This document shows, piece after piece, positions 26,578 to 35,362 of a DNA stretch of 36,865 nt. The stretch is from assembly GCA_027489965.1 (NCBI GenBank), contig JAIXZA010000060.1, forward strand, positions 1 to 36,865. The letters run 5' to 3'. Each line of letters starts with the position of its first letter. Within the stretch, counting starts at the first letter, position 1. Made by a program: the position numbers and the translations under genes. A model generated the notes under the pieces. The model had not been told where the DNA came from. It did no database searches and saw only the letters and a list, made by a program, of their open reading frames with translations. The DNA comes from Verrucomicrobiaceae bacterium (GTDB taxonomy: Bacteria; Verrucomicrobiota; Verrucomicrobiia; Verrucomicrobiales; Verrucomicrobiaceae).

Positions 26578-27828
26578 TCAGTCTTCGAACTTCTTGATGA
26601 GAAGCGCGGAGTTATGACCACCGAAGCCGAAGCTGTTGCTGAGCGCGGCTTTGAGCTTAGCTGGACGGGCGGTGTTTGGCACGATGTCCACATCCACTTC
26701 TGGATCGAGATTTTCGACATTGATGGTAGGTGGGACGACCTGATCACGCAGGGCAAAGATGCTGGCCGCCAATTCCACACCACCGGCAGCACCAAGAAGG
26801 TGACCGGTCATGGATTTGGTTCCAGAGACAAGCAATCCTTTTTGAGCATAGGCTCCAAAGGTGCGCTTGATGGCACGCAACTCGCAAAGATCTCCCACAG
26901 GCGTTGAAGTGGCATGCGCGTTTACATAGCTCACGTCTTCAGGATTCAGTTTGGCATGGCGCAAGGCCATTTCCATGCACTTGGCTGCTCCGAGACCTTC
27001 CGGATGTGGCGAGGTGAGGTGATAAGCATCTGCGGTGACGCCGTAGCCAGCAAGTTCAGCATAAATGGTGGCACCGCGTTTTTTAGCGTGCTCCAGTTCT
27101 TCGATCACGACCACACCAGCGCCTTCACCCATGACGAAACCGTCACGATCTCTATCCCACGGACGGGAAGCACGCTCAGGGTCATCATTGCGGAGGGACA
27201 GCGCCTTCATGTTTGAGAATCCAGAGAGACCGCAGGGGCGGATCGAGGCCTCCGAGCCACCGCAAACGATAGCATCAGCATCACCAAATTTAATGATGCG
27301 CCATGCTTCACCAATATTGTTATTTGAAGTCGCACAAGCCGTGGTGATGCACATGTTTGGCCCCATGAAGCCGAACTCCGTGGCAATCATCCCTGTAGCG
27401 ATATTCGTGATCATCATCGGGATCAGGAACGGCGAGACGCGACTTGGACCTTTGTTTAGAAGGATCTCATACTGAGTCTCGATGGTACTAAGTCCACCGA
27501 TACCGCTGCCGACCATGACGCCGATGCGGTAGGGATCAAGGCTGTCAGGATTGAGTCCGCTGTCCTTCACTGCCATCTTGGAGGCGGCCATGGCCAGCTG
27601 GAAAAAACGGTCTGCGCGGCGGGCTTCCTTATGATTGTTGAACCAGGGAGTGGGGTCAAAATCAACAACTTCACCACCGATTTTACAATCGTAAGCCGTT
27701 GTGTCCATGCCTTGGAGGCGACGAATGCCGCTCTTGCCGGCGACAAGATTTTTCCAGAAGTCCTCCTTATTGTTGCCAATTGGGGAGATGACTCCGATGC
27801 CGGAGATGACGACGCGTCGCTCGCTCAT
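26578..27828 (-). CDS. fabF: Beta-ketoacyl-ACP synthase II
   Basis: 416 residues from the ATG at 27828 (MSERRVVISGIGVISPIG), matching the usual 410-415; a longer frame to 27870 adds 14 residues without support. The catalytic triad is Cys165 (TTACATSNNNIGEA), His305 (VNAHATSTPVGD) and His343 (SMTGHLLGAAGG). The enzyme extends acyl-ACP by two carbons in fatty acid synthesis. acpP and fabG, its common neighbours, are not present; it is a single-gene unit with its own terminator. The active-site block reads ATSNNN where many FabF proteins have ATGTHN; whether that alters chain preference is unknown. Confidence 0.93.
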   Translation of the reverse strand: MSERRVVISGIGVISPIGNNKEDFWKNLVAGKSGIRRLQGMDTTAYDCKIGGEVVDFDPTPWFNNHKEARRADRFFQLAMAASKMAVKDSGLNPDSLDPYRIGVMVGSGIGGLSTIETQYEILLNKGPSRVSPFLIPMMITNIATGMIATEFGFMGPNMCITTACATSNNNIGEAWRIIKFGDADAIVCGGSEASIRPCGLSGFSNMKALSLRNDDPERASRPWDRDRDGFVMGEGAGVVVIEELEHAKKRGATIYAELAGYGVTADAYHLTSPHPEGLGAAKCMEMALRHAKLNPEDVSYVNAHATSTPVGDLCELRAIKRTFGAYAQKGLLVSGTKSMTGHLLGAAGGVELAASIFALRDQVVPPTINVENLDPEVDVDIVPNTARPAKLKAALSNSFGFGGHNSALLIKKFED

Positions 27829-28144
27829 GTGTTCAGTTGATTGGATTAAGTTTGGCCCTCCAGAGAACACGCTTTAGGCAGTGCGGCAAGATGTTTTTGA
27901 CCTTCAATGGCGCAAACCCTGAGATGAGAGGGAGCTTCAGTGTCCATTCTAAAAAATGCAGCAAAAGAATGGATCATCACCAGATGATAAAACAACGATT
28001 CACAAACATTAACGACTTTCTCTCTAGGAAAAGTAGCTGCTTGGCAAGAAGAGGCATCAATTCCGCCTTGCCAGCGGTTATTCAAAGGACAAGTATCGGG
28101 ACGCACTGCATGCTTCGCAGCGCAGAACTCTCCCAGACATCATC
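27829..28144. other. Divergent intergenic region between fabF and the pse operon
   Basis: 316 bp with no supported gene. It must hold promoters for fabF (minus) and the pseudaminic acid operon (plus). I see AT-rich stretches around 27940-28030 and a small inverted repeat (ATCATC / GATGAT) near 27975, but no convincing -35/-10 pair. Confidence 0.5.
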
Positions 28145-29161
28145 GTGCTCAAATCTCAATCCATCCTCGTCACCGGCGGCACCGGTTCCTTCGGCCATAA
28201 GTGCATCGAACGCCTTCTTCAGAACCCTGAGGTGAAGCGCATCGTGATTTACTCTCGCGACGAATTGAAGCAGTTCGACATGGCCCAAAAATACACTGAT
28301 CCACGCCTGCGGTTCTTCATTGGTGATGTTCGGGATCGCGAGCGCCTAGCGTCTGCTCTCAAAGGCGTGGACACCGTCATTCATGCAGCTGCCCTGAAAC
28401 AAGTGCCGACAGCAGAGTACAATCCCTTTGAATGCATCAAGACCAATGTTTTAGGAGCTGAAAATGTCGTGCAGGCCTGCTTAGACTCTGAAGTGCGCAA
28501 TGTCGTAGCTCTTTCCACAGATAAAGCCGCAGCACCTATCAATCTCTATGGTGCAACAAAGCTCTGCTCAGATAAGCTTTTCATTGCTGCAAACAATGTT
28601 AAAGGAAATCAGGATATTCGTTTTAGCGTCGTACGTTATGGAAACGTTATGGGTTCACGAGGCTCTGTGATTCCCTTCTTCCTCGACAAAAGGAAGACTG
28701 GCATCTTGCCAATCACAGACCCTGAAATGACCAGGTTCAACATCACTTTGGAAGAGGGAGTGGACTTGGTGATGCATGCCTTAAAGTATGCTTTGGGAGG
28801 AGAAATCTTCGTGCCTAAAATCCCCTCTTACCGCATCACTGAAGTGGCAGAGGCGATCGGACCAAAGTGTGAATTCCCCGTTGTCGGCATACGACCTGGT
28901 GAAAAAATCCATGAGGAAATGATCACTGAGACAGATGCACTCCAGACCATCTCGACAGATAAGTACTACATCATCGTTCCGATGCTTTTCGGGAAAAACG
29001 CTCTCGAACTCATGGCTCACTACTGCAAACACCATAATGCGACACAGGTGGACAAAAACTTCTCTTACAATTCTGGCAAAAACACGGACTGGCTTAGTGT
29101 GGCTCAGATCCGCACTCTCATTCGCGATTACTGTGACCCGACCTTTACAGTAGAGGAATGA
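28145..29161 (+). CDS. pseB: UDP-GlcNAc 4,6-dehydratase (inverting), PseB
   Basis: 338 residues, GTG start at 28145. This SDR-fold enzyme has the NAD(P) motif TGGTGSFG (10-17), the catalytic Asp126-Lys127 pair in STDKAA and Tyr135/Lys139 in LYGATK. These replace the usual Ser of retaining dehydratases and mark the inverting PseB/FlaA1 type. It makes UDP-2-acetamido-2,6-dideoxy-beta-L-arabino-hexos-4-ulose, the first pseudaminic acid precursor. It is the first gene of a nine-gene cluster and overlaps pseC by 4 bp. The cluster is visibly more AT-rich than the genes to its left. Confidence 0.95.
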   Translation: MLKSQSILVTGGTGSFGHKCIERLLQNPEVKRIVIYSRDELKQFDMAQKYTDPRLRFFIGDVRDRERLASALKGVDTVIHAAALKQVPTAEYNPFECIKTNVLGAENVVQACLDSEVRNVVALSTDKAAAPINLYGATKLCSDKLFIAANNVKGNQDIRFSVVRYGNVMGSRGSVIPFFLDKRKTGILPITDPEMTRFNITLEEGVDLVMHALKYALGGEIFVPKIPSYRITEVAEAIGPKCEFPVVGIRPGEKIHEEMITETDALQTISTDKYYIIVPMLFGKNALELMAHYCKHHNATQVDKNFSYNSGKNTDWLSVAQIRTLIRDYCDPTFTVEE

Positions 29162-30330
29162 GTGCGGACTTTTTACCTTATGGGCGTCAGTCAATCAGCG
29201 TAGAAGACATCGACGCGGTGGTGAGCGTGCTGGAATCAGACTTTCTCACCCAAGGTCCAGCCATACCACGTTTTGAGAAGTCTTTAACCAGCTGGTGTGG
29301 AGTCAAGCACGGTATAGCCATGGCGAATGGCACAGCCACACTTCACTGCGCAGCAAAGGCATTAGGATTAGGCCATGGTGATTGGCTTTGGACCTCTCCG
29401 ATCACTTTTGTCGCCTCCGCAAATGCAGGCAGGTATTGTGGAGCCAAGATTGACTTCGTCGATGTTGATCCTGGCACGATTTTAATGTCTCCCGATCGAC
29501 TGGAGGAAAAACTAATCTTGGCAGAGAAAAGCGGAACCTTGCCAAAGATCGTCGTCCCAGTTCACTTCGCAGGCCAGTCTTGTGACATGCCGCGCATCCA
29601 CGCCTTGGGGCAAAAATATGGATTTAAGATCATCGAAGATGCCGCTCATGCACTGGGCGGAGAATTTGAAGGCGAAAGAATCGGCAACTGCCGCTGGTCT
29701 GACGCTGCCTCACATAGCTTTCACCCAGTCAAAATTGTCACCAGTGGTGAGGGAGGCATGATTACCACCAATGATGACGAGCTTGCTTGGCGCATCTCGG
29801 CACTGCGGACACATGGCATCACTCGTGATGCCGACAGAATGATCGGGGAATCCCACGGGCCCTGGTACTATCAGCAACTTGAGTTGGGCTTCAACTACCG
29901 CATGACCGATCTTCAGGCAGCATTAGGTGCTAGTCAGATGACAAGGTTAGATAGCTTTGCTAAGCGCCGCCGTGAGATAGCAAATCTCTACGATGTAGAG
30001 CTGGCCGGATTACCATTACGTCCTTTAGCACGAGACCCGAGGGGCATCAGCGGCTGGCATCTCTACATGATTCGTCTGGATCTCAATCAGATAAAGAAGA
30101 CCAGACGCCAAGTTTTTGAGAGCCTTCGATCTCAAGGTATTGGGGTCAATGTGCATTACATTCCCGTCCATCTTCAACCTGATTATGAGCGCCTGAACTT
30201 CAGATTAGGCATGTATCCTGAGGCCGAACGCTATTACGAAGAGGCTATCACTCTACCAATGTTCGCTGACATGACAGAGGCAGATGTTCAGCGCGTAAAA
30301 GCAGCTGTGGTTAAGTCTATAAATCTTTGA
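29158..30330 (+). CDS. pseC: PLP-dependent aminotransferase PseC
   Basis: 390 residues of the DegT/DnrJ/EryC1 family. Internal-aldimine Lys192 sits in SFHPVKIVTSGEGG, with Asp161 (EDAAHALGG) binding the cofactor ring. PseC aminates C4 of the PseB product to give UDP-4-amino-4,6-dideoxy-N-acetyl-beta-L-altrosamine. The ATG overlaps the pseB stop (29158-29161), so the two steps are translationally coupled. The product would next need PseH acetylation, for which no gene is visible here. Confidence 0.95.
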   Translation: MSADFLPYGRQSISVEDIDAVVSVLESDFLTQGPAIPRFEKSLTSWCGVKHGIAMANGTATLHCAAKALGLGHGDWLWTSPITFVASANAGRYCGAKIDFVDVDPGTILMSPDRLEEKLILAEKSGTLPKIVVPVHFAGQSCDMPRIHALGQKYGFKIIEDAAHALGGEFEGERIGNCRWSDAASHSFHPVKIVTSGEGGMITTNDDELAWRISALRTHGITRDADRMIGESHGPWYYQQLELGFNYRMTDLQAALGASQMTRLDSFAKRRREIANLYDVELAGLPLRPLARDPRGISGWHLYMIRLDLNQIKKTRRQVFESLRSQGIGVNVHYIPVHLQPDYERLNFRLGMYPEAERYYEEAITLPMFADMTEADVQRVKAAVVKSINL

Positions 30331-30335
30331 TCCAA

Positions 30336-30803
30336 ATGAAATACTCCGATCCAAAACTCACGAATGCACGCGAAGAGATGCGTTCCAAAAGCGAATTATA
30401 CAGATCGACAGCTTTTTGGGACGGAGCATCTGCAGAGATTGAAAATGATCTGTGTGAAAACGGGATTGAGAACTTTCGATCACTGACAAACACGCTAGGT
30501 TATTTCGCACCGAATTACGGACTGCCAACCAATGGATTCCCCCCTGATCAACCGGATGGTCATAATCTATGGCTCAGAGGAAATCATCCCCAAGCTATCA
30601 AGCCGCAGTTGGCATTGCAGCAGTTCCAAAAAGGCAGGAAGGCAGCGCCTAAAATCGCTGTAGGTCTAGAGACACTCATTCAGGGAGATGACTACTTAGC
30701 AATGCTGCCTCCTTATGAGCTACTGGAGCGAAGTGTCAACCCATACGGTTATCGCACGGTACATGGCTTCGATTCTGAACTGTTACTTCTTCGCCGCAAA
30801 TGA
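30336..30803 (+). CDS. Small protein of unknown function in the pse operon
   Basis: 155 residues from the ATG at 30336; a TTG at 30327 overlapping the pseC stop is the alternative. I do not recognise it with confidence. FRSLTNTLGYFAPNYG at about 45-60 has a faint resemblance to the N-terminus of putative sugar O-methyltransferases, but no SAM-binding motif follows. No signal peptide or membrane helix. It overlaps pseF by 4 bp (30800-30803) and abuts pseC, so it is certainly expressed with the pathway. It occupies the position where the missing PseH acetyltransferase step would be needed, but shows no GNAT motif. Confidence 0.7.
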   Translation: MKYSDPKLTNAREEMRSKSELYRSTAFWDGASAEIENDLCENGIENFRSLTNTLGYFAPNYGLPTNGFPPDQPDGHNLWLRGNHPQAIKPQLALQQFQKGRKAAPKIAVGLETLIQGDDYLAMLPPYELLERSVNPYGYRTVHGFDSELLLLRRK

Positions 30804-31498
30804 GTTATGCTGTAGCCATAATACCTGCACGCGGAGGCAGCAAGCGTATTCCGCGTAAGAATGTTCGTTCCTTTTGCGGTAAGCCTATCATTTGTCATCC
30901 CATTCTTGCGGCATCCAAAAGTGGTCTTTTTCAACGTATAATCGTATCAACCGATGACCCTGAAATTGCAGAAATTGCTTCTCAGTATGGGGCAGAAGTT
31001 GTGGATCGCCCAGCAGAATTAGCCAACGATCATGCCCTCCTTAGAGATGTGATGAAGTTTGAGGCCCAGCGACTATGTGGACCAAATGGGCCGGAATGCA
31101 TCTGTTTTTTGCTTGCAACAGCCGTTTTCATATCACCAACCATCCTCCAAGCGGGCGCGGCGCTAATGGACAATAACAGTTTTGACCAGGCTTTAACAGC
31201 TATGCCATTTCCAGCACCCATACAGCGTGCATTTATGCAAACAGCGGGCGGGGGAACGCGGATGTTCATGCCAGAACAATACTCAGCACGTTCTCAGGAT
31301 TTAGAAGAGGCTTATCACGATGCTGGTCAATGCTACTGGGGACGGCTGCGTTGCTTTCTCGATTCGAAAGCAGATTACTTCAACGAACGCACTGCAATCA
31401 TTCCCATGGACCGTCGTTTCGCCGTCGATATCGATACCCCCATCGACTGGGAGATCGCAGAAGCGCGCTACCGCCTAGCTAATGAACATGGAATGTGA
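30800..31498 (+). CDS. pseF: Pseudaminic acid cytidylyltransferase PseF
   Basis: 232 residues. The nucleotidyltransferase signature IIPARGGSKRIPRKN spans residues 7-21, followed by VSTDDPEIAEIA and the C-terminal DIDTPIDWEIAEARY typical of CMP-sialate synthetases. It joins pseudaminic acid to CMP, the activated donor for surface or flagellar glycosylation. It overlaps its upstream neighbour by 4 bp and pseG by 17 bp, so it is embedded in one coupled operon. Confidence 0.94.
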   Translation: MSYAVAIIPARGGSKRIPRKNVRSFCGKPIICHPILAASKSGLFQRIIVSTDDPEIAEIASQYGAEVVDRPAELANDHALLRDVMKFEAQRLCGPNGPECICFLLATAVFISPTILQAGAALMDNNSFDQALTAMPFPAPIQRAFMQTAGGGTRMFMPEQYSARSQDLEEAYHDAGQCYWGRLRCFLDSKADYFNERTAIIPMDRRFAVDIDTPIDWEIAEARYRLANEHGM

Positions 31499-32501
31499 CT
31501 GGCTTTTCTGCTGTGACGGCGATGAAATGTCCGGTCTAGGGCATGTCGGACGCTGTTTAGGCTACGCTGAGATGCTAGCGGATGCAGGTTATACATGCAC
31601 ATTCCAAGGCAACTATGGTTTTACGGCACTTGGTATGATTGAGTCTGGTGGTTTTAAATACATCTCGGCACCGCGCTTGAGTACTCAGCCGTTTGACGTG
31701 CTAGCTTTATTGCATCCTGGAACTGGGGTTATCCTAGACAGTTATGACGTCAATGTGCAATCCATTTCGAAGCTTTATAATTATCTGAAGAAGATTCCGT
31801 TAATTCTGATTGATGACTTCGCTCTTCACTCAAACTATTCATGTGACGCGTTAATTAATTTCACCATAGGTGCTACTAGATTAATTTATCCAGAAGGAGA
31901 TTTTCAACGCTATCTCGGCCCTGATTTTTATCCCGCTCGCCGTTGGTTACGCAGACTCCGTGAGTCACGGTCCCTACAACCACATACAGGAGAAATTTGC
32001 CGGATACTCATCATTGCTGGCGGGAATGATCTCTGTGGCATCAATCAAGCTTTTCTAAAGCTGCTATTGGAATCCGGATGGAGTAATTGTGAGGTTGCCG
32101 TTCTTATCTCAGATGACCAAGCTGATGTTACAGATTTAAAACGACTTTTGAGTGGTTTTTCTATCGGTATCCTTCTCCCACGTCAACCCAATCTAGAGGA
32201 TTGGTTGGCATGGGCAGATGCATGCTTGTGTGGAGGTGGTTTAGTAAAATATGAATGCCTTTATGCTGGCATACCAGTAGCAAGCCTTGCGCAAAACGAA
32301 GGTCAAGCTAATGACTCTAAATTCCTTGCGCAGCAAGGTCTGATTGCAGACCTAGGCTCCGGACCTGGCGATTTATCACTGATGTTACGATTTCTAACAG
32401 ACCGCGAATGGAGGATCTCAATGCAAAAAACAGGGCGCAATATCGTCGGTGGACTTTCAGGGCAAGGTGGACTCAAGCCTTTTCAGTCCGTTCTGCAATA
32501 A
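31482..32501 (+). CDS. pseG: UDP-sugar hydrolase PseG
   Basis: 339 residues of the GT-B fold. The catalytic-type His21 occurs in GLGHVGRCLGYA, and the UDP-binding C-terminal block is CLCGGGLVKYECLYAGIPV. PseG removes UDP from UDP-2,4-diacetamido-2,4,6-trideoxy-beta-L-altrose to give the free sugar for PseI. The ATG at 31482 gives a 17-bp overlap with pseF; ATG 31488 is also possible. The block usually read as GGSDP is GGNDLCG here. Confidence 0.92.
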   Translation: MNMECDWLFCCDGDEMSGLGHVGRCLGYAEMLADAGYTCTFQGNYGFTALGMIESGGFKYISAPRLSTQPFDVLALLHPGTGVILDSYDVNVQSISKLYNYLKKIPLILIDDFALHSNYSCDALINFTIGATRLIYPEGDFQRYLGPDFYPARRWLRRLRESRSLQPHTGEICRILIIAGGNDLCGINQAFLKLLLESGWSNCEVAVLISDDQADVTDLKRLLSGFSIGILLPRQPNLEDWLAWADACLCGGGLVKYECLYAGIPVASLAQNEGQANDSKFLAQQGLIADLGSGPGDLSLMLRFLTDREWRISMQKTGRNIVGGLSGQGGLKPFQSVLQ

Positions 32502-32552
32502 GTTTCGCCTTGCCGTTTAAGAGCCTCGGCACGAGTATGACGCAAAACTGCT

Positions 32553-33239
32553 ATGCCAGACCTTAGTCACGAACCCGCATTTTCTCACACCTTTCAACAT
32601 CTCGAAGAGATGTATCATGATTGTCTCAATAAGCATGGAGACACTCCTCTGGCCACGCAACAGGCCGATCGATTCACTCAAGAACAGCGAATGCGTGTAA
32701 TTTGCCAAGTCTCAGATCTGAAACACGCCAAGATACTTGATTTTGGATGCGGAACAGGCCATATGTTAGACTTTCTGCGAAGCGAATTTGATTATGATGG
32801 CGAGTATATCGGTTACGATATTACAAAAGGCATGATTGAAACTGCAACAGCAAAGCACCCCAATGCACGTTTTGAGCACCGAAACATTCTTTCAGTTGGA
32901 GTGCCTGAGGATTTTGATATCATACTCATTACGGGGACATTTAATAATCTAACTGGTGATAATTGGATCTGGATGACAGCCTGTCTGAAGATGCTATGGG
33001 AGCGGACCCGTGTCGCAATGGCCTTTAACAATTTGAGCGCCTATGTGGATTTTTTTTCCGAAGGTCTCTACTACGAAGATCCAAGTCGTGTGCTTCAATT
33101 CTGCAAGGAAGAGTTGACTCCATTAGTGACACTGAGGCATGATTATTGTGTCCGGCCAGGCGTTGTCCCGTATGAGTTCACGACCTATTTACACCGCACG
33201 GAGATAGCCACTCGAAAACTGAATACCTCCAACCTTTGA
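32553..33239 (+). CDS. SAM-dependent methyltransferase in the pse operon
   Basis: 228 residues. A class I SAM-binding motif ILDFGCGTGHM lies at about 61-71 with an acidic residue after the second strand (YIGYDITKGM). No signal peptide. In this operon it may methylate pseudaminic acid or a sugar intermediate, making an O- or N-methylated variant; the sequence does not tell which. It starts 51 bp after pseG and its stop is 4 bp from the next gene. Confidence 0.88.
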   Translation: MPDLSHEPAFSHTFQHLEEMYHDCLNKHGDTPLATQQADRFTQEQRMRVICQVSDLKHAKILDFGCGTGHMLDFLRSEFDYDGEYIGYDITKGMIETATAKHPNARFEHRNILSVGVPEDFDIILITGTFNNLTGDNWIWMTACLKMLWERTRVAMAFNNLSAYVDFFSEGLYYEDPSRVLQFCKEELTPLVTLRHDYCVRPGVVPYEFTTYLHRTEIATRKLNTSNL

Positions 33240-33243
33240 GTCA

Positions 33244-34593
33244 ATGAGTGACGTAGTAATTGTAGGCGGAGGAATCGCAGGACTAACTGCTGCTCTACTT
33301 CTGGCTGAGAAAGATTTCCGTGTAAAGCTGATCGAGTCTGCGCCGGATCTTGGAGGTCTGTTGCGATCACACACTCGCGGACAATGGGGCGAATTCGACC
33401 ACGGCACTCATGTCTTTTCTGAAACAGGCTTGGAAGAGCTTGACGCTGTTTTGTTTGCAGAGTTACGCGGGTCACCCGACTGGATTGGGCACCCGCACTG
33501 CACTCAGGATACTTTTTTTTCAAATCGCCGGCAGCAGTCATCTTTTCTAGACGTGCGGCTACTAGGCACGGAGTTGCATGATCGTGCATGGCAGGAGATG
33601 CAAGCGCTGTCGCCACCTGAACAGAGCCCAACTACTTTAGCAGAAAGTGTTGCTTCAGCCTATGGTCCCACATTGGAAAAACACGTATTTTCGCCTGTGA
33701 TGCAAAAGATGTTCGGAACTGGCTTAGACGAGCTGGCATCAGATGCCGCACAGCTTTTTGGCCTGCGAAGACTTGTGCTCGGCACGCCAGAGGCTACACG
33801 TGAATTGAAGGCCGCGCATCCCTGGCATGATTCGCGCTTAGCTTTCCACCATCTAACAGAGGGCGCATCTCCTATACGGCATTTTTATCCCCGTGAATGC
33901 GGCATCGGTCTTTGGACAAAGCAGACGATAACGCGCATCAAAGCTCTCGGGGTTGAAATCCTCGCCAGCACTCAAATCTGCAAGGTCGAATTAGACAAAA
34001 CAGGGCGTCGACTGGAAGCCCTGGTGCTATCTAACCAGCGGCGGTTAGCCTGCGACTCTCTCATATGGTCAGCTCCCGCTTTTCATCTGCTAAAATTAGC
34101 CGGATTACCCTTGCTTGCTGGCGTATCTCCACCACGCCATCGCCGTGCCATGATCGCTGATCTTGTGCTGGACCGTCCACTTGATAGCCATTCGCATTAT
34201 TTAACTTGCTATGAGCCAACGATGCGGACATTCCGTGTCACCAACTACGGTGCACTACAAAATAAGCCAACCCGCACCCCAGCCAAGGTCACGATGGAGG
34301 TGCTGACGGATGCCAACGCAAGTGATCAGATCACCCAACACAGCCTTCTATCTGAGCTCGTTGCCATGGGACTCGTACCTTCTGAAACCAAAATCCTTGA
34401 ATCATGGCTTGACGGCGTAAATCATGGATTCCCCATACTCACCCCTGGGTTCAAGCGAGACGCCCTTGCGCTCGGAGATTTCATTACTTCCCAGCTTGAC
34501 AATGTTCTACTAGGTGGGCGAGCCAGTGGACGAGTGTTTTTCATGAAAGATGTGATCTTGGACATACACAGGCAGATTCAAAGTCGTTTTTAA
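33244..34593 (+). CDS. FAD/NAD(P)-binding oxidoreductase (amine oxidase / protoporphyrinogen-oxidase-like)
   Basis: 449 residues. The N-terminal Rossmann motif VVIVGGGIAGLTAALLLAE is followed by LIESAPDLGGLLRS, the FAD-binding pattern of amine oxidase, protoporphyrinogen oxidase and UDP-galactopyranose mutase-like proteins. A C-terminal LLGGRASGRVFFMKDV segment closes the cofactor site. Similar proteins occur in surface-polysaccharide clusters, but the reaction is unknown. Four base pairs separate it from the methyltransferase and 10 bp from the WbqC gene. Confidence 0.85.
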   Translation: MSDVVIVGGGIAGLTAALLLAEKDFRVKLIESAPDLGGLLRSHTRGQWGEFDHGTHVFSETGLEELDAVLFAELRGSPDWIGHPHCTQDTFFSNRRQQSSFLDVRLLGTELHDRAWQEMQALSPPEQSPTTLAESVASAYGPTLEKHVFSPVMQKMFGTGLDELASDAAQLFGLRRLVLGTPEATRELKAAHPWHDSRLAFHHLTEGASPIRHFYPRECGIGLWTKQTITRIKALGVEILASTQICKVELDKTGRRLEALVLSNQRRLACDSLIWSAPAFHLLKLAGLPLLAGVSPPRHRRAMIADLVLDRPLDSHSHYLTCYEPTMRTFRVTNYGALQNKPTRTPAKVTMEVLTDANASDQITQHSLLSELVAMGLVPSETKILESWLDGVNHGFPILTPGFKRDALALGDFITSQLDNVLLGGRASGRVFFMKDVILDIHRQIQSRF

Positions 34594-34603
34594 ATCAGGC
34601 TGC

Positions 34604-35317
34604 ATGACTATCGCCATATCTCAGCCCACTTTTCTACCTTGGCTAGGCTACTTTAATTTGATCGCCAAAGCTGATGTGTTTGTATTTCTGGACTCCGTGC
34701 AGTTTGAAAAACAATCCTGGCAGAGCAGAAATAGAATGCGCACCACACAAGGAGACGTCCAATGGCTATCCGTTCCGATAAGCGACCAATCCTTAAACAC
34801 GCCTATTCGAGAGATTCGTATCGCTCCAAACCCTCCAGGTTGGCGACGCAAACAAGTAAAAACGATCGAACAGCACTTGAGCAAAGCACCTTTTTTCAAA
34901 GAATCTGAGGTGCTCTACCAATCAATTCTCGGGAATAGTACGACCCATACCTTACTCGCAGACTTGAATATCCAATTCATCCAGGAAATAGTGCAGGCAT
35001 TCAGACTAAAAACACTTCTTGTGCGTTCTTCTGATCTGCCTGTTAGCGGTGCACGTGCAGAACTGCTATTGAATGTCTGCCAGCACTTCAAGGCTACCAC
35101 ATATCTCAGTAATGCAGGATCCTCCGTGTATCTAGAGGCTTACCGCCCTGATTTTGAAGGGGCTGGAGTAAACATTGTTTACCAGGATTGGTTGCATCCT
35201 GAGTATAAACAGACTGGCGTAGGTTTTGTGTCGCATTTGTCCTGCATTGATGCCTTAGCCAACATGGGCGTAGAGGAAGCTGCCATGGCAGTGAAAGGTG
35301 TTGGCTATGGATTATGA
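34604..35317 (+). CDS. WbqC-family protein
   Basis: 237 residues, start ATG 34604. The opening IAISQPTFLPWLGYFNLIAKADVF and FEKQSWQSRNRMRT are characteristic of the WbqC family (PF08889), found in O-antigen and nonulosonate clusters. Its reaction is not established; an acyl- or formyl-transfer role has been considered for neighbours of such clusters, which I treat only as inference. It lies between the FAD enzyme and pseI in a cluster with no visible PseH. Confidence 0.88.
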   Translation: MTIAISQPTFLPWLGYFNLIAKADVFVFLDSVQFEKQSWQSRNRMRTTQGDVQWLSVPISDQSLNTPIREIRIAPNPPGWRRKQVKTIEQHLSKAPFFKESEVLYQSILGNSTTHTLLADLNIQFIQEIVQAFRLKTLLVRSSDLPVSGARAELLLNVCQHFKATTYLSNAGSSVYLEAYRPDFEGAGVNIVYQDWLHPEYKQTGVGFVSHLSCIDALANMGVEEAAMAVKGVGYGL

Positions 35318-35362
35318 GGGATAATGTTGCCAAAGCCGGTCCCCTGTGAATGATTGGATGGC

